A stretch of 64,000 bases of DNA. It comes from an uncultured Eggerthellaceae bacterium. GTDB lineage: Bacteria; Actinomycetota; Coriobacteriia; Coriobacteriales; Eggerthellaceae. Positions within the stretch are counted from its first letter, which is position 1. Each line of letters starts with the position of its first letter. The notes under the pieces were generated by a model. That model was not told where the DNA came from and did not search any database. It saw only the letters and a program-made list of their open reading frames with translations. This document shows positions 50,835 to 59,341 of this stretch, one piece after another. A program made the position numbers and the translations under genes. The stretch lies in the NCBI GenBank assembly GCA_910589125.1, contig CAJURX010000011.1:1-64000 (forward strand), read 5' to 3'.

Positions 50835-52088
50835 ATGGCAGGAAAAATGAAGATCACGCCTGGACAGATCGGCGTGTTCGTAGCATTGATGACGATGTAC
50901 TTCATCGCACCGACGCACAGCGCCATCAATGCTGTTTCTGCGAATCTCATCGAAGTGTATGGCGTTGATGCCAACGCCATCTCCTATCTCGTCTCGATCA
51001 CGAATCTGCTCGAGATCCCGGCGGCATTCGTCATCGGCATGATCGGCGGGCGCAAGCTTAGCTACAAGGCTTGCACCATGCTGGCGACGGCGCTCGTGTT
51101 CATCGGCGGCCTTCCGGCCGTATTCGGCGCATCCATGTCCTGGGGCGTCCTGCTGGCCACGCGCTGCATCTTGGGTCTGGGCCTTGGCTGCTTCATGCCC
51201 ATCGTCATGGCGGTCATCTCCTTGATCTTCCAGAAGGAGTCCGTCCGTGCGACCATGATGAGCGTCGCTTCCATCGTGTTCAACATCGGCATGATCGTGA
51301 CCACCTCCGTTGCGGGCATCTTGGGTGCCATCTCTTGGAATCTGGCTTGGGGCATCTACCTGTTCGCGCTGGTGCCGTTCGTGTTGGCTGTATTCCTGAT
51401 GAACCCCCAGAACATCCCTGCTGCGCCCGAGGTCGATGACAAGGGCGAGAAGGTCAAGATCAAGCTCCCTGCTCCTGGTTGGTTCCTGCTCGTGCTGTTC
51501 CTGTGCGCCATCATCATGAGCCAGTCGCTGTTCAATCTGGGCGGTGCCACCATCGGCGCGGTCGTGGATAATCCGGCTGTCATCGGGACCATCTTCTCGC
51601 TGTTCTCCATCGGTGCCATGGGCTCCGCCCTGCTGTTCGGACCGGGATACAAGTTCCTGAAGGCGAACGTCATCCCCGTGTTCTGGATCATCGGGCTCAT
51701 CGGATACGTCCTGTGGTATGTGGCTCATCTCACGGGCAACATCCCGCTGTTCTATGTGGCTATCATCCTGGCGGGCTTCGGTACCAACACGTTCACCATC
51801 GGCGTGCCGATGATCCTGTCCACGCTGGTCGCTCCGGCAGTGGTGGCTGCGGTCATGGGCTTCAGCTACGTGTTCCAGAACGGTGGTGGCTTCATCGCCT
51901 CCCCGATCGATCAGGTGGTCTCCATGGTCGGTGGCGCTGACCCCATCATGAGCTCTGTCTGGATCTTCAACATCATCCTCGGCGTCATCGTCTGCGTGTG
52001 CCTCTTCTTCGTTGCCAAGAATGCGAACAAGATCGCGGCCGAGCAGAAAGAGGAAGAGGAGAAGGCCGGCACAGCCATAGAAGCCTAG
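50835..52088 (+). CDS. MFS transporter
   Basis: The 417-residue protein has twelve predicted membrane segments. MFS features include the loop 2-3 GMIGGRKLSYKACTM and GLGLGCFMPIVMAVISLIF. A charged, Glu-rich tail ends the protein. Its position between Mo-enzyme genes and methyltransferase genes suggests that it imports the aromatic substrate or exports the product. A second MFS gene of similar type is at 62361. A GGGGAAAG site lies upstream. A GC hairpin (52125-52149) follows. Confidence 0.9.
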   Translation: MAGKMKITPGQIGVFVALMTMYFIAPTHSAINAVSANLIEVYGVDANAISYLVSITNLLEIPAAFVIGMIGGRKLSYKACTMLATALVFIGGLPAVFGASMSWGVLLATRCILGLGLGCFMPIVMAVISLIFQKESVRATMMSVASIVFNIGMIVTTSVAGILGAISWNLAWGIYLFALVPFVLAVFLMNPQNIPAAPEVDDKGEKVKIKLPAPGWFLLVLFLCAIIMSQSLFNLGGATIGAVVDNPAVIGTIFSLFSIGAMGSALLFGPGYKFLKANVIPVFWIIGLIGYVLWYVAHLTGNIPLFYVAIILAGFGTNTFTIGVPMILSTLVAPAVVAAVMGFSYVFQNGGGFIASPIDQVVSMVGGADPIMSSVWIFNIILGVIVCVCLFFVAKNANKIAAEQKEEEEKAGTAIEA

Positions 52089-52124
52089 CCTTTGAGCGAT
52101 CCTCTTTGACATCTCCCCCTATGG

Positions 52125-52149
52125 AGGCCCGTCATCTGGGCGGGCCTCG
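52125..52149 (+). terminator. GC-rich hairpin after the MFS gene
   Basis: GAGGCCCG (52125-52132) and CGGGCCTC (52142-52149) form a perfect 8-base stem with a 9-base loop. There is no T-run after it, so it may attenuate rather than fully stop transcription into the methyltransferase genes that start at 52174. Confidence 0.45.
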
Positions 52150-52173
52150 TTCCAAGAAGAGGAGCTTCAACGC

Positions 52174-53268
52174 ATGAAGCCATTCACTGAAGACGAGATG
52201 GTCCCGCTGTGCGTGCAGCCGGGCTTTCCGGGTGCCCCATCTCGCACCGTATGGCATTCCCCCTGTACGCCTCGGGAGAACCTCCTAAGCGCCATACAGG
52301 CGAAAGAGTGCTCGTTCCTTCCCAATGTTCTTGATATGCGGGGTATCAACCCTGCGTTCCTGTCCGACAACCGTGCTCGCGGCACCGTCATGGATGGAGG
52401 GGACCCCTTCGTTCCCGACCCTCATGGCGAGCGCGATGCCTTCGGCGTGGAATGGATCTACGACCCTGAGATCAATGGGTCCATGGTCCGACCGGGCGCC
52501 CCGTTGCTCGAGGATATAGAAGATTGGGAAGAGGCGATCGCATTCCCGGATCCCATGCTCTGGGATTGGGCAGGACAGGCTGAAGCCAGCCGCACGTATC
52601 TGGCAGATCCGCTCTACGCGCGCAAATCCACCATCTTCACCGGATTCTTCGAGCGGCTCATCTCCTTCATGGACTTCGAGGAGGCCGCCATTGCCATGGT
52701 GGATGAGGACGCGCAAGAGCATGTCCATGCGCTCTTCGATCGGTTGACAGAGCTCTACCTCACGTACCTGGAATGCTTCAAGGAGCATTTCGACATCGAC
52801 ATCCTAGAAGTGCATGACGATTGGGGCTCGCAGACAGCACCGCTGCTCTCAGAGGGCACCCTACGGGAGACGGTGCTCCCCTATCTCACGCGCTTGGTCA
52901 GCCGCGCTCATGATCTGGGCGTTGCTGTCGAGTTCCATTCCTGCGGCAAGATCGAATGCCTGGTGCCGCTCATGGTGGAGGCGGGCGTGGATATGTGGAT
53001 GGGCCAAGACGTGAACGATAAGAAGGCGGTCGTCGACGCATGGGGTGACAAGCTGATCGTGGAGGTCGAGGTCCCTGAGCTTGGCGAAGAGGCCTCAGAT
53101 GAAGAGGTCTGGCAGGCGGCTCAGGCGTTCGCTGATGACTTCATCATCCCGGGCAAGCCCGTTGCGCTCTCCATCTATTCGGCAGCTCGCGCGAACAGGC
53201 CGCTGCTGACAGACGCGCTCTACGAGCTATCGCGCAAGAAGCTTTGCGGTACGGCAGGAGGTGCTTGA
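52174..53268 (+). CDS. UroD-family corrinoid-dependent methyltransferase (first)
   Basis: The 364-residue protein is of the uroporphyrinogen-decarboxylase superfamily branch that includes MtaA, CmuA and aryl O-demethylase methyltransferases. The zinc-type motif HSCG is in VAVEFHSCGKIECLVPLMVE (about 248-267), and ILEVHDDWGSQTAPLLSEG lies before it. The genomic context (second UroD protein, corrinoid protein, metallochaperone) argues against heme biosynthesis. It probably transfers a methyl group between an O-methylated substrate and the corrinoid protein at 54386. AGAGGAG precedes the ATG. Confidence 0.82.
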   Translation: MKPFTEDEMVPLCVQPGFPGAPSRTVWHSPCTPRENLLSAIQAKECSFLPNVLDMRGINPAFLSDNRARGTVMDGGDPFVPDPHGERDAFGVEWIYDPEINGSMVRPGAPLLEDIEDWEEAIAFPDPMLWDWAGQAEASRTYLADPLYARKSTIFTGFFERLISFMDFEEAAIAMVDEDAQEHVHALFDRLTELYLTYLECFKEHFDIDILEVHDDWGSQTAPLLSEGTLRETVLPYLTRLVSRAHDLGVAVEFHSCGKIECLVPLMVEAGVDMWMGQDVNDKKAVVDAWGDKLIVEVEVPELGEEASDEEVWQAAQAFADDFIIPGKPVALSIYSAARANRPLLTDALYELSRKKLCGTAGGA

Positions 53269-53384
53269 TATGGGAGACGTGAGCGCCCCTTGAAGGTCTG
53301 AGGGTCACCAAGGTCGATGGATGAGCGTCCATTGCAGGCGATGTGCAGCGAAGGGCTGCCATGAGAGATGAGAAGGAGAGCGCC

Positions 53385-54353
53385 ATGCTCACACCAAAGG
53401 AGAATTGGCTCATCGCAGCTAAGGGAGGCAAGCCCGCATGGGTCCCCAGCTTCACAGAGGATGCGAATGTGTTCTTGCCGCCCATTTGGGGGATGGACCC
53501 CGAGACGGGGACGGATTTCTGTAACGTGAAATGGGTGACCGACGACACCGGTGAGATGCCGGACCCGAATTGGCGCGCCATGGAGGATGTGGCCGATTGG
53601 CGGGACGTCATCGCATTCCCGGACCTATCTCAGCTGGATTGGGAGCAGCTTGCTGCGGACTTCCATGGGGATGGGTACGACCCTGACAAGGTGGATATCG
53701 CCATGGCGAACACCGCGGGGATCTTCCTCATCCCCATCAACATGATGGGCTGGGTGGATGGCCTCTGCGCCATCTATGAGGATCCAGAGGAGCTGGATGC
53801 GCTCACCGCGGCGCTCACGGACTTCCTCGTCGAGCTGATCGGGTATCTCGGTCGATACATCAAGCCTGACATCATCTTCTCAGGGGATGACATCGCATCG
53901 GGGGATGGCCCGTTCTTCTCGCGCGAGATGTTCCAGGAGCATTACAAGCCTCATTTTCGAAGGATCGCCGATGCCATCCACGAGCAGGGCGCTCTGGCTG
54001 AGTTCCACTGCTGTGGCAACAATGGCTACCTGATCGAAGAGATATTGGACATGGGGTACGACATCTGCCAGCTCCCTGTTCCGAATGATGACCTGCGTGC
54101 CGACAAGGAGCGCTTCGGGGATCGCCTGGTGATAACGGGTGGTTGGGAGCGCCATGGGGATGCGGGCCTTCCCGGTGCCAGCGAAGAGGTGGTGCGTGCA
54201 TCCGTGCGCAAGGCCATCGACGACTTCGGGCGCGATGGTGCGCTGATCTTCTGGGATGGCGGGATCATCGGAACGAGCGAGGATTCCAAGCAGAAGATGG
54301 AGTGGCTCATGGACGAGCTGCGCGAATACGGTTCAAGGATATATCAGCAGTGA
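53385..54353 (+). CDS. UroD-family corrinoid-dependent methyltransferase (second)
   Basis: The 322-residue paralogue has IIFSGDDIASGDGPFFSREM (about 165-184) and the zinc-type HCCG in GALAEFHCCGNNGYLIEEIL. It lies between the first methyltransferase and the corrinoid protein. One of the pair may demethylate the substrate and the other may pass the methyl on, or each may serve a different substrate. ATG 53385 is chosen because GAAGGAGAG is just upstream; ATG 53361 lacks a site. Confidence 0.82.
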   Translation: MLTPKENWLIAAKGGKPAWVPSFTEDANVFLPPIWGMDPETGTDFCNVKWVTDDTGEMPDPNWRAMEDVADWRDVIAFPDLSQLDWEQLAADFHGDGYDPDKVDIAMANTAGIFLIPINMMGWVDGLCAIYEDPEELDALTAALTDFLVELIGYLGRYIKPDIIFSGDDIASGDGPFFSREMFQEHYKPHFRRIADAIHEQGALAEFHCCGNNGYLIEEILDMGYDICQLPVPNDDLRADKERFGDRLVITGGWERHGDAGLPGASEEVVRASVRKAIDDFGRDGALIFWDGGIIGTSEDSKQKMEWLMDELREYGSRIYQQ

Positions 54354-54385
54354 GCGCGTGCGAAGCTATCGAAAGGAGCAGGGTC

Positions 54386-55024
54386 ATGGAGATCTACGAG
54401 CAAATCTCAAGCGCAGTGCAGCGGGGGAAGAAGAAGGAAGTGAAGCCGCTCGTGCAGCAGGCGCTGGACGAGGGCTGCGATGCCATCGATATCCTGAACG
54501 AAGCGCTGGTGCCCGCCATGAGCATCATCGGAGACAAATTCAGCGCTGGCGAGGTGTTCGTGCCTGAGATGCTGGTGGCGGCACGTGCCATGGCTGCTGG
54601 CACCGATATCTTGAAGCCCTATCTGGCTGATGAGGGTGCTGAGCCTGTAGGCAAGGCCGTCATCGGCACCGTCAAGGGTGATATGCATGACATCGGCAAG
54701 AACCTCGTGAGGATGATGATCGAATCCAAGGGATTCGAGGTGACCGATTTGGGGGTGGATGTGGCTCCTGAGCAGTTCGTGGCCTTCCTGCAGGAGAACG
54801 ATGATACGGACATCGTCTGCTGTTCTGCGCTGCTCACCACCACCATGCCTGAGATCCAAGCGACCATCAAGGCGATCGAGGATGCGGGCCTGCGCGATAC
54901 GGTGAAGATCATGATCGGCGGCGCGCCGGTAACGCAGGCGTTCGCTGACGAGGTGGGCGCAGATGCCTATACACCCGATGCTGGTGCTGCCTCGGTGAAG
55001 GCGGTCGAGCTGGTATCTGAATGA
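54386..55024 (+). CDS. Corrinoid (B12-binding) methyl carrier protein
   Basis: The 212-residue protein has the helical cap domain of methyltransferase corrinoid proteins (about 1-85; FSAGEVFVPEMLVAARAM) and the B12-binding domain. GTVKGDMHDIGKNLV carries the Co-ligating His at residue 101, and GGAPVT follows near 195. It carries methyl groups for the adjacent UroD-type methyltransferases, like MtaC/MtvC. GAAAGGAG precedes the ATG. No reductive activator (RACo-type) or tetrahydrofolate methyltransferase is in the window. Confidence 0.92.
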   Translation: MEIYEQISSAVQRGKKKEVKPLVQQALDEGCDAIDILNEALVPAMSIIGDKFSAGEVFVPEMLVAARAMAAGTDILKPYLADEGAEPVGKAVIGTVKGDMHDIGKNLVRMMIESKGFEVTDLGVDVAPEQFVAFLQENDDTDIVCCSALLTTTMPEIQATIKAIEDAGLRDTVKIMIGGAPVTQAFADEVGADAYTPDAGAASVKAVELVSE

Positions 55025-55061
55025 GGGCACTTCGAACGGGCATCAGCGCGGTGGCTCTCTC

Positions 55062-55664
55062 ATGAAGACGGTGATCATGGGTGGCTTCCTAGGCTCTGGG
55101 AAGACCACCCTCTTGCTGAAGCTCATCGAGCGCATCCGAGAGCGGTCGGATGCGAGCCTGCCTGTTGCCATCCTTGAGAATGAGATCGGATCGGTCGGGA
55201 TAGATGATGTCTTGATCGCATCGCACGGATATCAGGTCTCCACGATGCTCTCGGGGTGCGCGTGCTGCACGCTTGCAGGTGAGCTACCCGAGGCGGTCAT
55301 GGAGATCGAGCGCGACCTTGCCCCTGACCTTCTGATCATAGAGGCAACGGGCGTTGCTGTCCCTAGCACTATGGCAGAGAACCTGCGCAAGGCCACAGGC
55401 GCATCTCCCCGCATATGCGTGATCGTGGATGCTTCTCGGTGGAGGCGCATGCGCGTTCCGCTCGAGGTGCTCCTTCGACAGCAGCTGCGTGCCTGCGATG
55501 TCGTGTGCCTGAACAAGGCAGACCTGGTGGATGCGGATGAGCTCGCATTCGTGGATCGCTCCTTGGATGACTATGAGCACGGGGCAACGCGCATCGTCAC
55601 GAGCGCCTCCGGTGGGCTCTCCGAGGAAGCGGCATCCCTCATCATGGGAGATGATGCCGCATGA
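55062..55664 (+). CDS. G3E GTPase, CobW/COG0523-like metallochaperone
   Basis: The 200-residue GTPase has P-loop GGFLGSGKTTLL (7-18), the family ENEIGS, metal motif GCACC (65-69), Walker-type LLIIEATG and NKAD. It is shorter than typical COG0523 proteins because the C-terminal CobW domain is missing. It likely delivers a metal (Zn for the UroD-type methyltransferases, or cobalt-related) to cluster proteins. Its stop overlaps the start of the next gene by four bases. Confidence 0.87.
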   Translation: MKTVIMGGFLGSGKTTLLLKLIERIRERSDASLPVAILENEIGSVGIDDVLIASHGYQVSTMLSGCACCTLAGELPEAVMEIERDLAPDLLIIEATGVAVPSTMAENLRKATGASPRICVIVDASRWRRMRVPLEVLLRQQLRACDVVCLNKADLVDADELAFVDRSLDDYEHGATRIVTSASGGLSEEAASLIMGDDAA

Positions 55665-56068
55665 CCGAGCATGCTCATCATCATGGGAGGTCTGTCGTCG
55701 TCTCTCTGTCATGCATGGATGCCCATCTTGAGGCGCACGAGCACGAAGGTGCCGTTGCGCTCTCATGCGAGCTGCATCCGAACGCGGGTCGCATGATCGC
55801 CTTCTCGGCAGTGGTGGAGATGCTCGTGTCCCTATCGAGTGCGCTGGAGGAGGCGGGGGCGTTCATCGGCCATGTCAAGGCATTCGCGGAAGACGGGATG
55901 CATACCGCTTCGGCATCCGTGACCGATCTTGCTCAGGGTGCGGTCATCGTTGGCGATGCGGATATGGCTATCGGGCCGGATGCACGCGTGCAGGCCGTTG
56001 CCATCATCGTGGGCCTTCCTGTAGAGGAGGCCCTTGCCATCTTCACAGAGAGCCTGTCCTTCTGCTGA
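55661..56068 (+). CDS. His-rich protein of unknown function
   Basis: The 135-residue protein opens with MTEHAHHHGRS, has HLEAHEHEG at about 22-30, and continues with a predicted alpha/beta domain without recognisable motifs, ending in Cys. The His clusters suggest metal binding. It is translationally coupled to the G3E GTPase, so it may be its metal donor or storage partner. A strong terminator follows, so it is the last gene of the methyltransferase operon. I do not recognise a family. Confidence 0.75.
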   Translation: MTEHAHHHGRSVVVSLSCMDAHLEAHEHEGAVALSCELHPNAGRMIAFSAVVEMLVSLSSALEEAGAFIGHVKAFAEDGMHTASASVTDLAQGAVIVGDADMAIGPDARVQAVAIIVGLPVEEALAIFTESLSFC

Positions 56069-56135
56069 TCGCCCCCAGCTCTCGAACGGAGAGAGCTGAT
56101 CGTCCGCAGCCCTCATTCCCCATCCATGCAACAAG

Positions 56136-56167
56136 AAAGCCCTGGCAGTATGGCGAGCCAGGGCTTT
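56136..56167 (+). terminator. Bidirectional intrinsic terminator
   Basis: AAAGCCCTGGC (56136-56146), 10-base loop, GCCAGGGCTTT (56157-56167), then TTCC on the plus strand and TCTTG on the minus strand. It ends the methyltransferase operon and the convergent Fe-S/Mo operon. Confidence 0.85.
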
Positions 56168-56225
56168 TCCATATGCGGTCAGCAGTCAGCGTCTAGGGGG
56201 AGCACTGACTGATGGCGCGATGCGC

Positions 56226-56573
56226 TCAGAGGTCGTTCTTGGGCAGGAAGATGGTCGTCTTCGGACCGAGCTCGGGAAGTCGCTTCGCAAGCTCTTCCAC
56301 GGGACCCCATTCGATGATGTTCGAGAGGCAATGCAGGGCGCAGGAGGGGACGCCGCCTGCGGCTACGCGGTCCTCGCACAGGTCGCAGAAGCTCGTGGGG
56401 ATAGGGACGTGATCGAACTCCATCGTGCCGCCCTCCATCTCAAGCGGCCCCAAGTCCTCGACCTTGATGCCCCACGTGCCCAGGGGCCAGCCGTGCTCAT
56501 TGCGGCAGGCTATCTCACAGCTCTGGCATCCAGAGCACCACTCATAGTTGAACAGCAGACCGATATTGCTCAT
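56226..56573 (-). CDS. 4Fe-4S electron-transfer protein (partner of paralogue 2)
   Basis: The 115-residue protein has CSGCQSCEIAC and CDLCEDR plus CALHC, the same two-cluster layout as the proteins at 50287 and 61769. It starts at ATG 56573 with AAGGAGG upstream; the open frame to 56606 is not conserved. It lies 13 bases after the stop of its large subunit. It should be the electron-input protein of that enzyme. Confidence 0.88.
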   Translation of the reverse strand: MSNIGLLFNYEWCSGCQSCEIACRNEHGWPLGTWGIKVEDLGPLEMEGGTMEFDHVPIPTSFCDLCEDRVAAGGVPSCALHCLSNIIEWGPVEELAKRLPELGPKTTIFLPKNDL

Positions 56574-56586
56574 AGGGGGCACCTCC

Positions 56587-58875
56587 TTACAGGACGCATT
56601 CTTCAACGGGTGTCTTGTACACCTTCACGGGCAGTTGCTTGTAGGGCGCTCCGAAGCCCATCTTGCCCAGCACGCGGTGCGGCACGAGGCTATTGACGTT
56701 GGACTTCCAGACACCGAACAGATGCGGCTCTTCGCCATCCTCTTCGGGGTACCACCAGCCATGGGCGGCGCTCACGACATCCTTGCGCATGATGGGCGTC
56801 AGGTGGGCGCGCTCATGGGCGATGCCCCAGGGGTTCTCGATGGTGACCTCATCGCCGTCCTTGATCCCCAGCTCAGCTGCGGTCTCAGGATGGATCTCAA
56901 GGTAGGGCTCAGGCGTCAGGTCGCGCAGGGACGGGATCTGCCTATGCTCTGAATGGAAGGATGCGAAGTAGCGGCGCCCCGTGGTCATGACGAGCGGATA
57001 CTCGCGAGCCAGCTCAGGGCGCTCTTCTGCCAGGAGCTTCGGCGGGAAGTAGTAGGGCAGCGGGTCATCGCCGAGCGCTTGGTATCCCGTTGACCAGAGC
57101 TCCACGCGTCCGGTGGTCGTCTGGAATCCCGGCTCGCCGTCTTGGCGGATGAGGCCGCGCTCATGCTTGTGGTACCCGCCGATGTCGTTGGTGGCCACGA
57201 CCTTCTCGGACAGCTCTTCCCAAGAGTGCCCCATCTTGCTCAGGTCATCCACCAGATACTCGTCGACCGTCTTGAACGGATACTCTTCGCCATAGGCCTT
57301 CTCATAGAATGCGTTGCCGAAGTGGATGAGCATCTCAAGGTCGGACTTGCACTCCCCAACTTGGAGCGCCTTGTTGCTAGCGCCCGCGATGCCCATCTGG
57401 CAGCCTTGGTTCGTCATGACGATGCCATCATGCTCTGCCCATGTGGCAAGGGGGAGCACCACGTCGGCGAGCGCCATGATCGTGGGATTCATGAACATAT
57501 CCTTGGCTACGGTGAACTCCATCTTCATGAGCGCGTCGTGCCAGCGCTTCGGCTGTGCGGAGCACGTGGGGGACAGGAGGTTCGTCGAATCCAGCCAAGC
57601 CATCTTGAGCTCATAGGGACGGCCTGTCTCGAGCGCTTCGAGCGTGATGTCGGGGTGCGTGGTGTTCAGGAGCACCTTGACGATGGGATACACATCCCAG
57701 CCGATGCACTTGTTCTTGAGCTCTTCGCTCATGAAGTCGGTGGCACCGGTCATCTCGAACTGCATCTGCACGCCCACGACGGTGCCGCCGGGAACATCCA
57801 GATTGCCGGTGATGGCTGCCATGGCGATGAGGCATTGGGTCACCTGACATCCATTGGGGTTCTGGTCCACGGCTACGCCCATGAGCAGGCTCCAGTGGTG
57901 CTTGCCTCCGTCATAGCCCAGCTTCCGAGCGCAGGTGCGGATCTCCTCGGGCGTGATGCCGCATTCCTTGGCTGCGAACTCGGGAGTGTAGTCCTGGACG
58001 CGCTCGACGAGCTCGTCGTATCCGTAGCACCACTTGTCAACGAAGTCGTGATCGATCAGGTCCTCGTTGATGAGCACGTTCAAGATGGCAAGGCAGAGCG
58101 CGGCGTCCGTGCCGGGTATGATCTGCAGCACTTGGTCAGCGCGCGTGGCGAGCCAGCACATGCGGGGGTCCACCATGATGAGCTTGCTGCCCTGCTTCAT
58201 GAGCTCGATGAGCGCGTGTCCCCACAGGCCGTCGGGATTCGACTCGAGCGGCTCCTTTCCAAGGCAGAACACGTAGTCAGGGCGCTTCCAGTTCGGGTCG
58301 TTCCAGACCTCAAGGGAGCCGCCGTTGTAATCCAGCTCGATGTAGGCGCTCCCCAGCATCATGGTCATGGCGGTCTGACGCGGTCCCATGCAGGACCATC
58401 CGGACTGCGCGTAGCAATTGTTCGGCGTGCGCAGCACCTTCGACGACAGCGTGAAGCCATAGCGAACGGCTTCACGGCCCGTGCCCATGTAGACGCAGAT
58501 GGCTTCAGAGCCGTACTGCTCGCGGATGCGCTCCGTCTCGCTGACGATCAGGTCGGTCGCCTCGTCCCAGCTGATGCGCTCCCATGCGTCCTTGCCACGA
58601 TCCTCGCGTGCACGCTTCATGGGGTAGAGGATGCGATCGGGATGATAGACGGCCTCCTTCAGCGCCAGGCACCGCGGACAGAGCCTGCCTTGGGTCAGCT
58701 GATGGTCGGGATCGCCCTCCACCTTGACCAGCTCTCCGTCTTTGACGAAGAGCTTGATGCCGCACCCTACGGCATGGCAGCCTGGTGGTGACCATGCGCA
58801 TGTGCGGGTGACGATGGTGCCATCATCCAGCACTTCTGTCTTGGGAGCCGGGTCATCCTTGTAATGAAAAGCCAT
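56587..58875 (-). CDS. Molybdopterin oxidoreductase, large subunit (paralogue 2)
   Basis: The 762-residue enzyme has cluster Cys in TCAWSPPGCHAVGCG and GRLCPRC, WERISWDEATDLI, the metal-ligand region SGWSCMGPRQTAM and FASFHSEHRQIPSLRDL. It is closest in the window to paralogue 1 in length and motifs. ATG 58875 with GAGGGAGGAG is preferred; the frame is open to 59025. It is divergent from paralogue 3 across 466 bases that contain three copies of the AACTTAC motif. No signal peptide is present. The substrate is unknown. Confidence 0.88.
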   Translation of the reverse strand: MAFHYKDDPAPKTEVLDDGTIVTRTCAWSPPGCHAVGCGIKLFVKDGELVKVEGDPDHQLTQGRLCPRCLALKEAVYHPDRILYPMKRAREDRGKDAWERISWDEATDLIVSETERIREQYGSEAICVYMGTGREAVRYGFTLSSKVLRTPNNCYAQSGWSCMGPRQTAMTMMLGSAYIELDYNGGSLEVWNDPNWKRPDYVFCLGKEPLESNPDGLWGHALIELMKQGSKLIMVDPRMCWLATRADQVLQIIPGTDAALCLAILNVLINEDLIDHDFVDKWCYGYDELVERVQDYTPEFAAKECGITPEEIRTCARKLGYDGGKHHWSLLMGVAVDQNPNGCQVTQCLIAMAAITGNLDVPGGTVVGVQMQFEMTGATDFMSEELKNKCIGWDVYPIVKVLLNTTHPDITLEALETGRPYELKMAWLDSTNLLSPTCSAQPKRWHDALMKMEFTVAKDMFMNPTIMALADVVLPLATWAEHDGIVMTNQGCQMGIAGASNKALQVGECKSDLEMLIHFGNAFYEKAYGEEYPFKTVDEYLVDDLSKMGHSWEELSEKVVATNDIGGYHKHERGLIRQDGEPGFQTTTGRVELWSTGYQALGDDPLPYYFPPKLLAEERPELAREYPLVMTTGRRYFASFHSEHRQIPSLRDLTPEPYLEIHPETAAELGIKDGDEVTIENPWGIAHERAHLTPIMRKDVVSAAHGWWYPEEDGEEPHLFGVWKSNVNSLVPHRVLGKMGFGAPYKQLPVKVYKTPVEECVL

Positions 58876-59341
58876 GGTTCTCCTCCCTCGTGATGAGCAT
58901 TGCTTCCATTCGGCCTTCTGATCCCGCATGGCATGGGCGTCGGGTGAAGTCCTGCGTAGGGGGTCAGGAGCTTGCGGCGCATGGTAGGAGCAAAAAAGTA
59001 AGTTCTGAATAGGTTGCGTGCGCATCCGCCCTTATCGAGGCGCTGCAAGAGGTAAGTTCGCGTGCGCGAGCCGCTTCTCTCGCACGCATGCGCTGGATGG
59101 CGCCCTCAGGTGAGGACGGCTTTGGATGACCCGTCCGCTCAGCCCTTACAAACTTACTTTTTTGGGCATAGGATCCACAAGCAGCAGACATGCCAGACCG
59201 CCTCGCGCTTCACAGGATGAGCGCTCTTCTGTGGATGTCATCGGTTCGGCTTCTGTCCTTTAGGAACTGCAAGATGCGCTCTTGGATGTGCGGGGACGGG
59301 GTTCGTCTTGTTGGCTCAACAGCGTTGAGAGAGGAGCTGCA
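58876..59341. promoter_or_regulatory. Divergent promoter region with three AACTTAC motifs
   Basis: No gene is supported in this 466-base gap between the two divergent Mo-enzyme operons. It holds AACTTACTTTTTTG on the minus strand (59004-58991), AACTTACCTCTT on the minus strand (59058-59047) and AACTTACTTTTTT on the plus strand (59151-59163). The two full copies are oriented toward the gene each precedes. Confidence 0.6.

Noticed and set aside
52174..54353. UroD proteins as heme biosynthesis enzymes
   Set aside because: There are two adjacent divergent copies next to a corrinoid protein, no other heme genes, and a Zn-type HxC motif; a methyltransferase role fits better.
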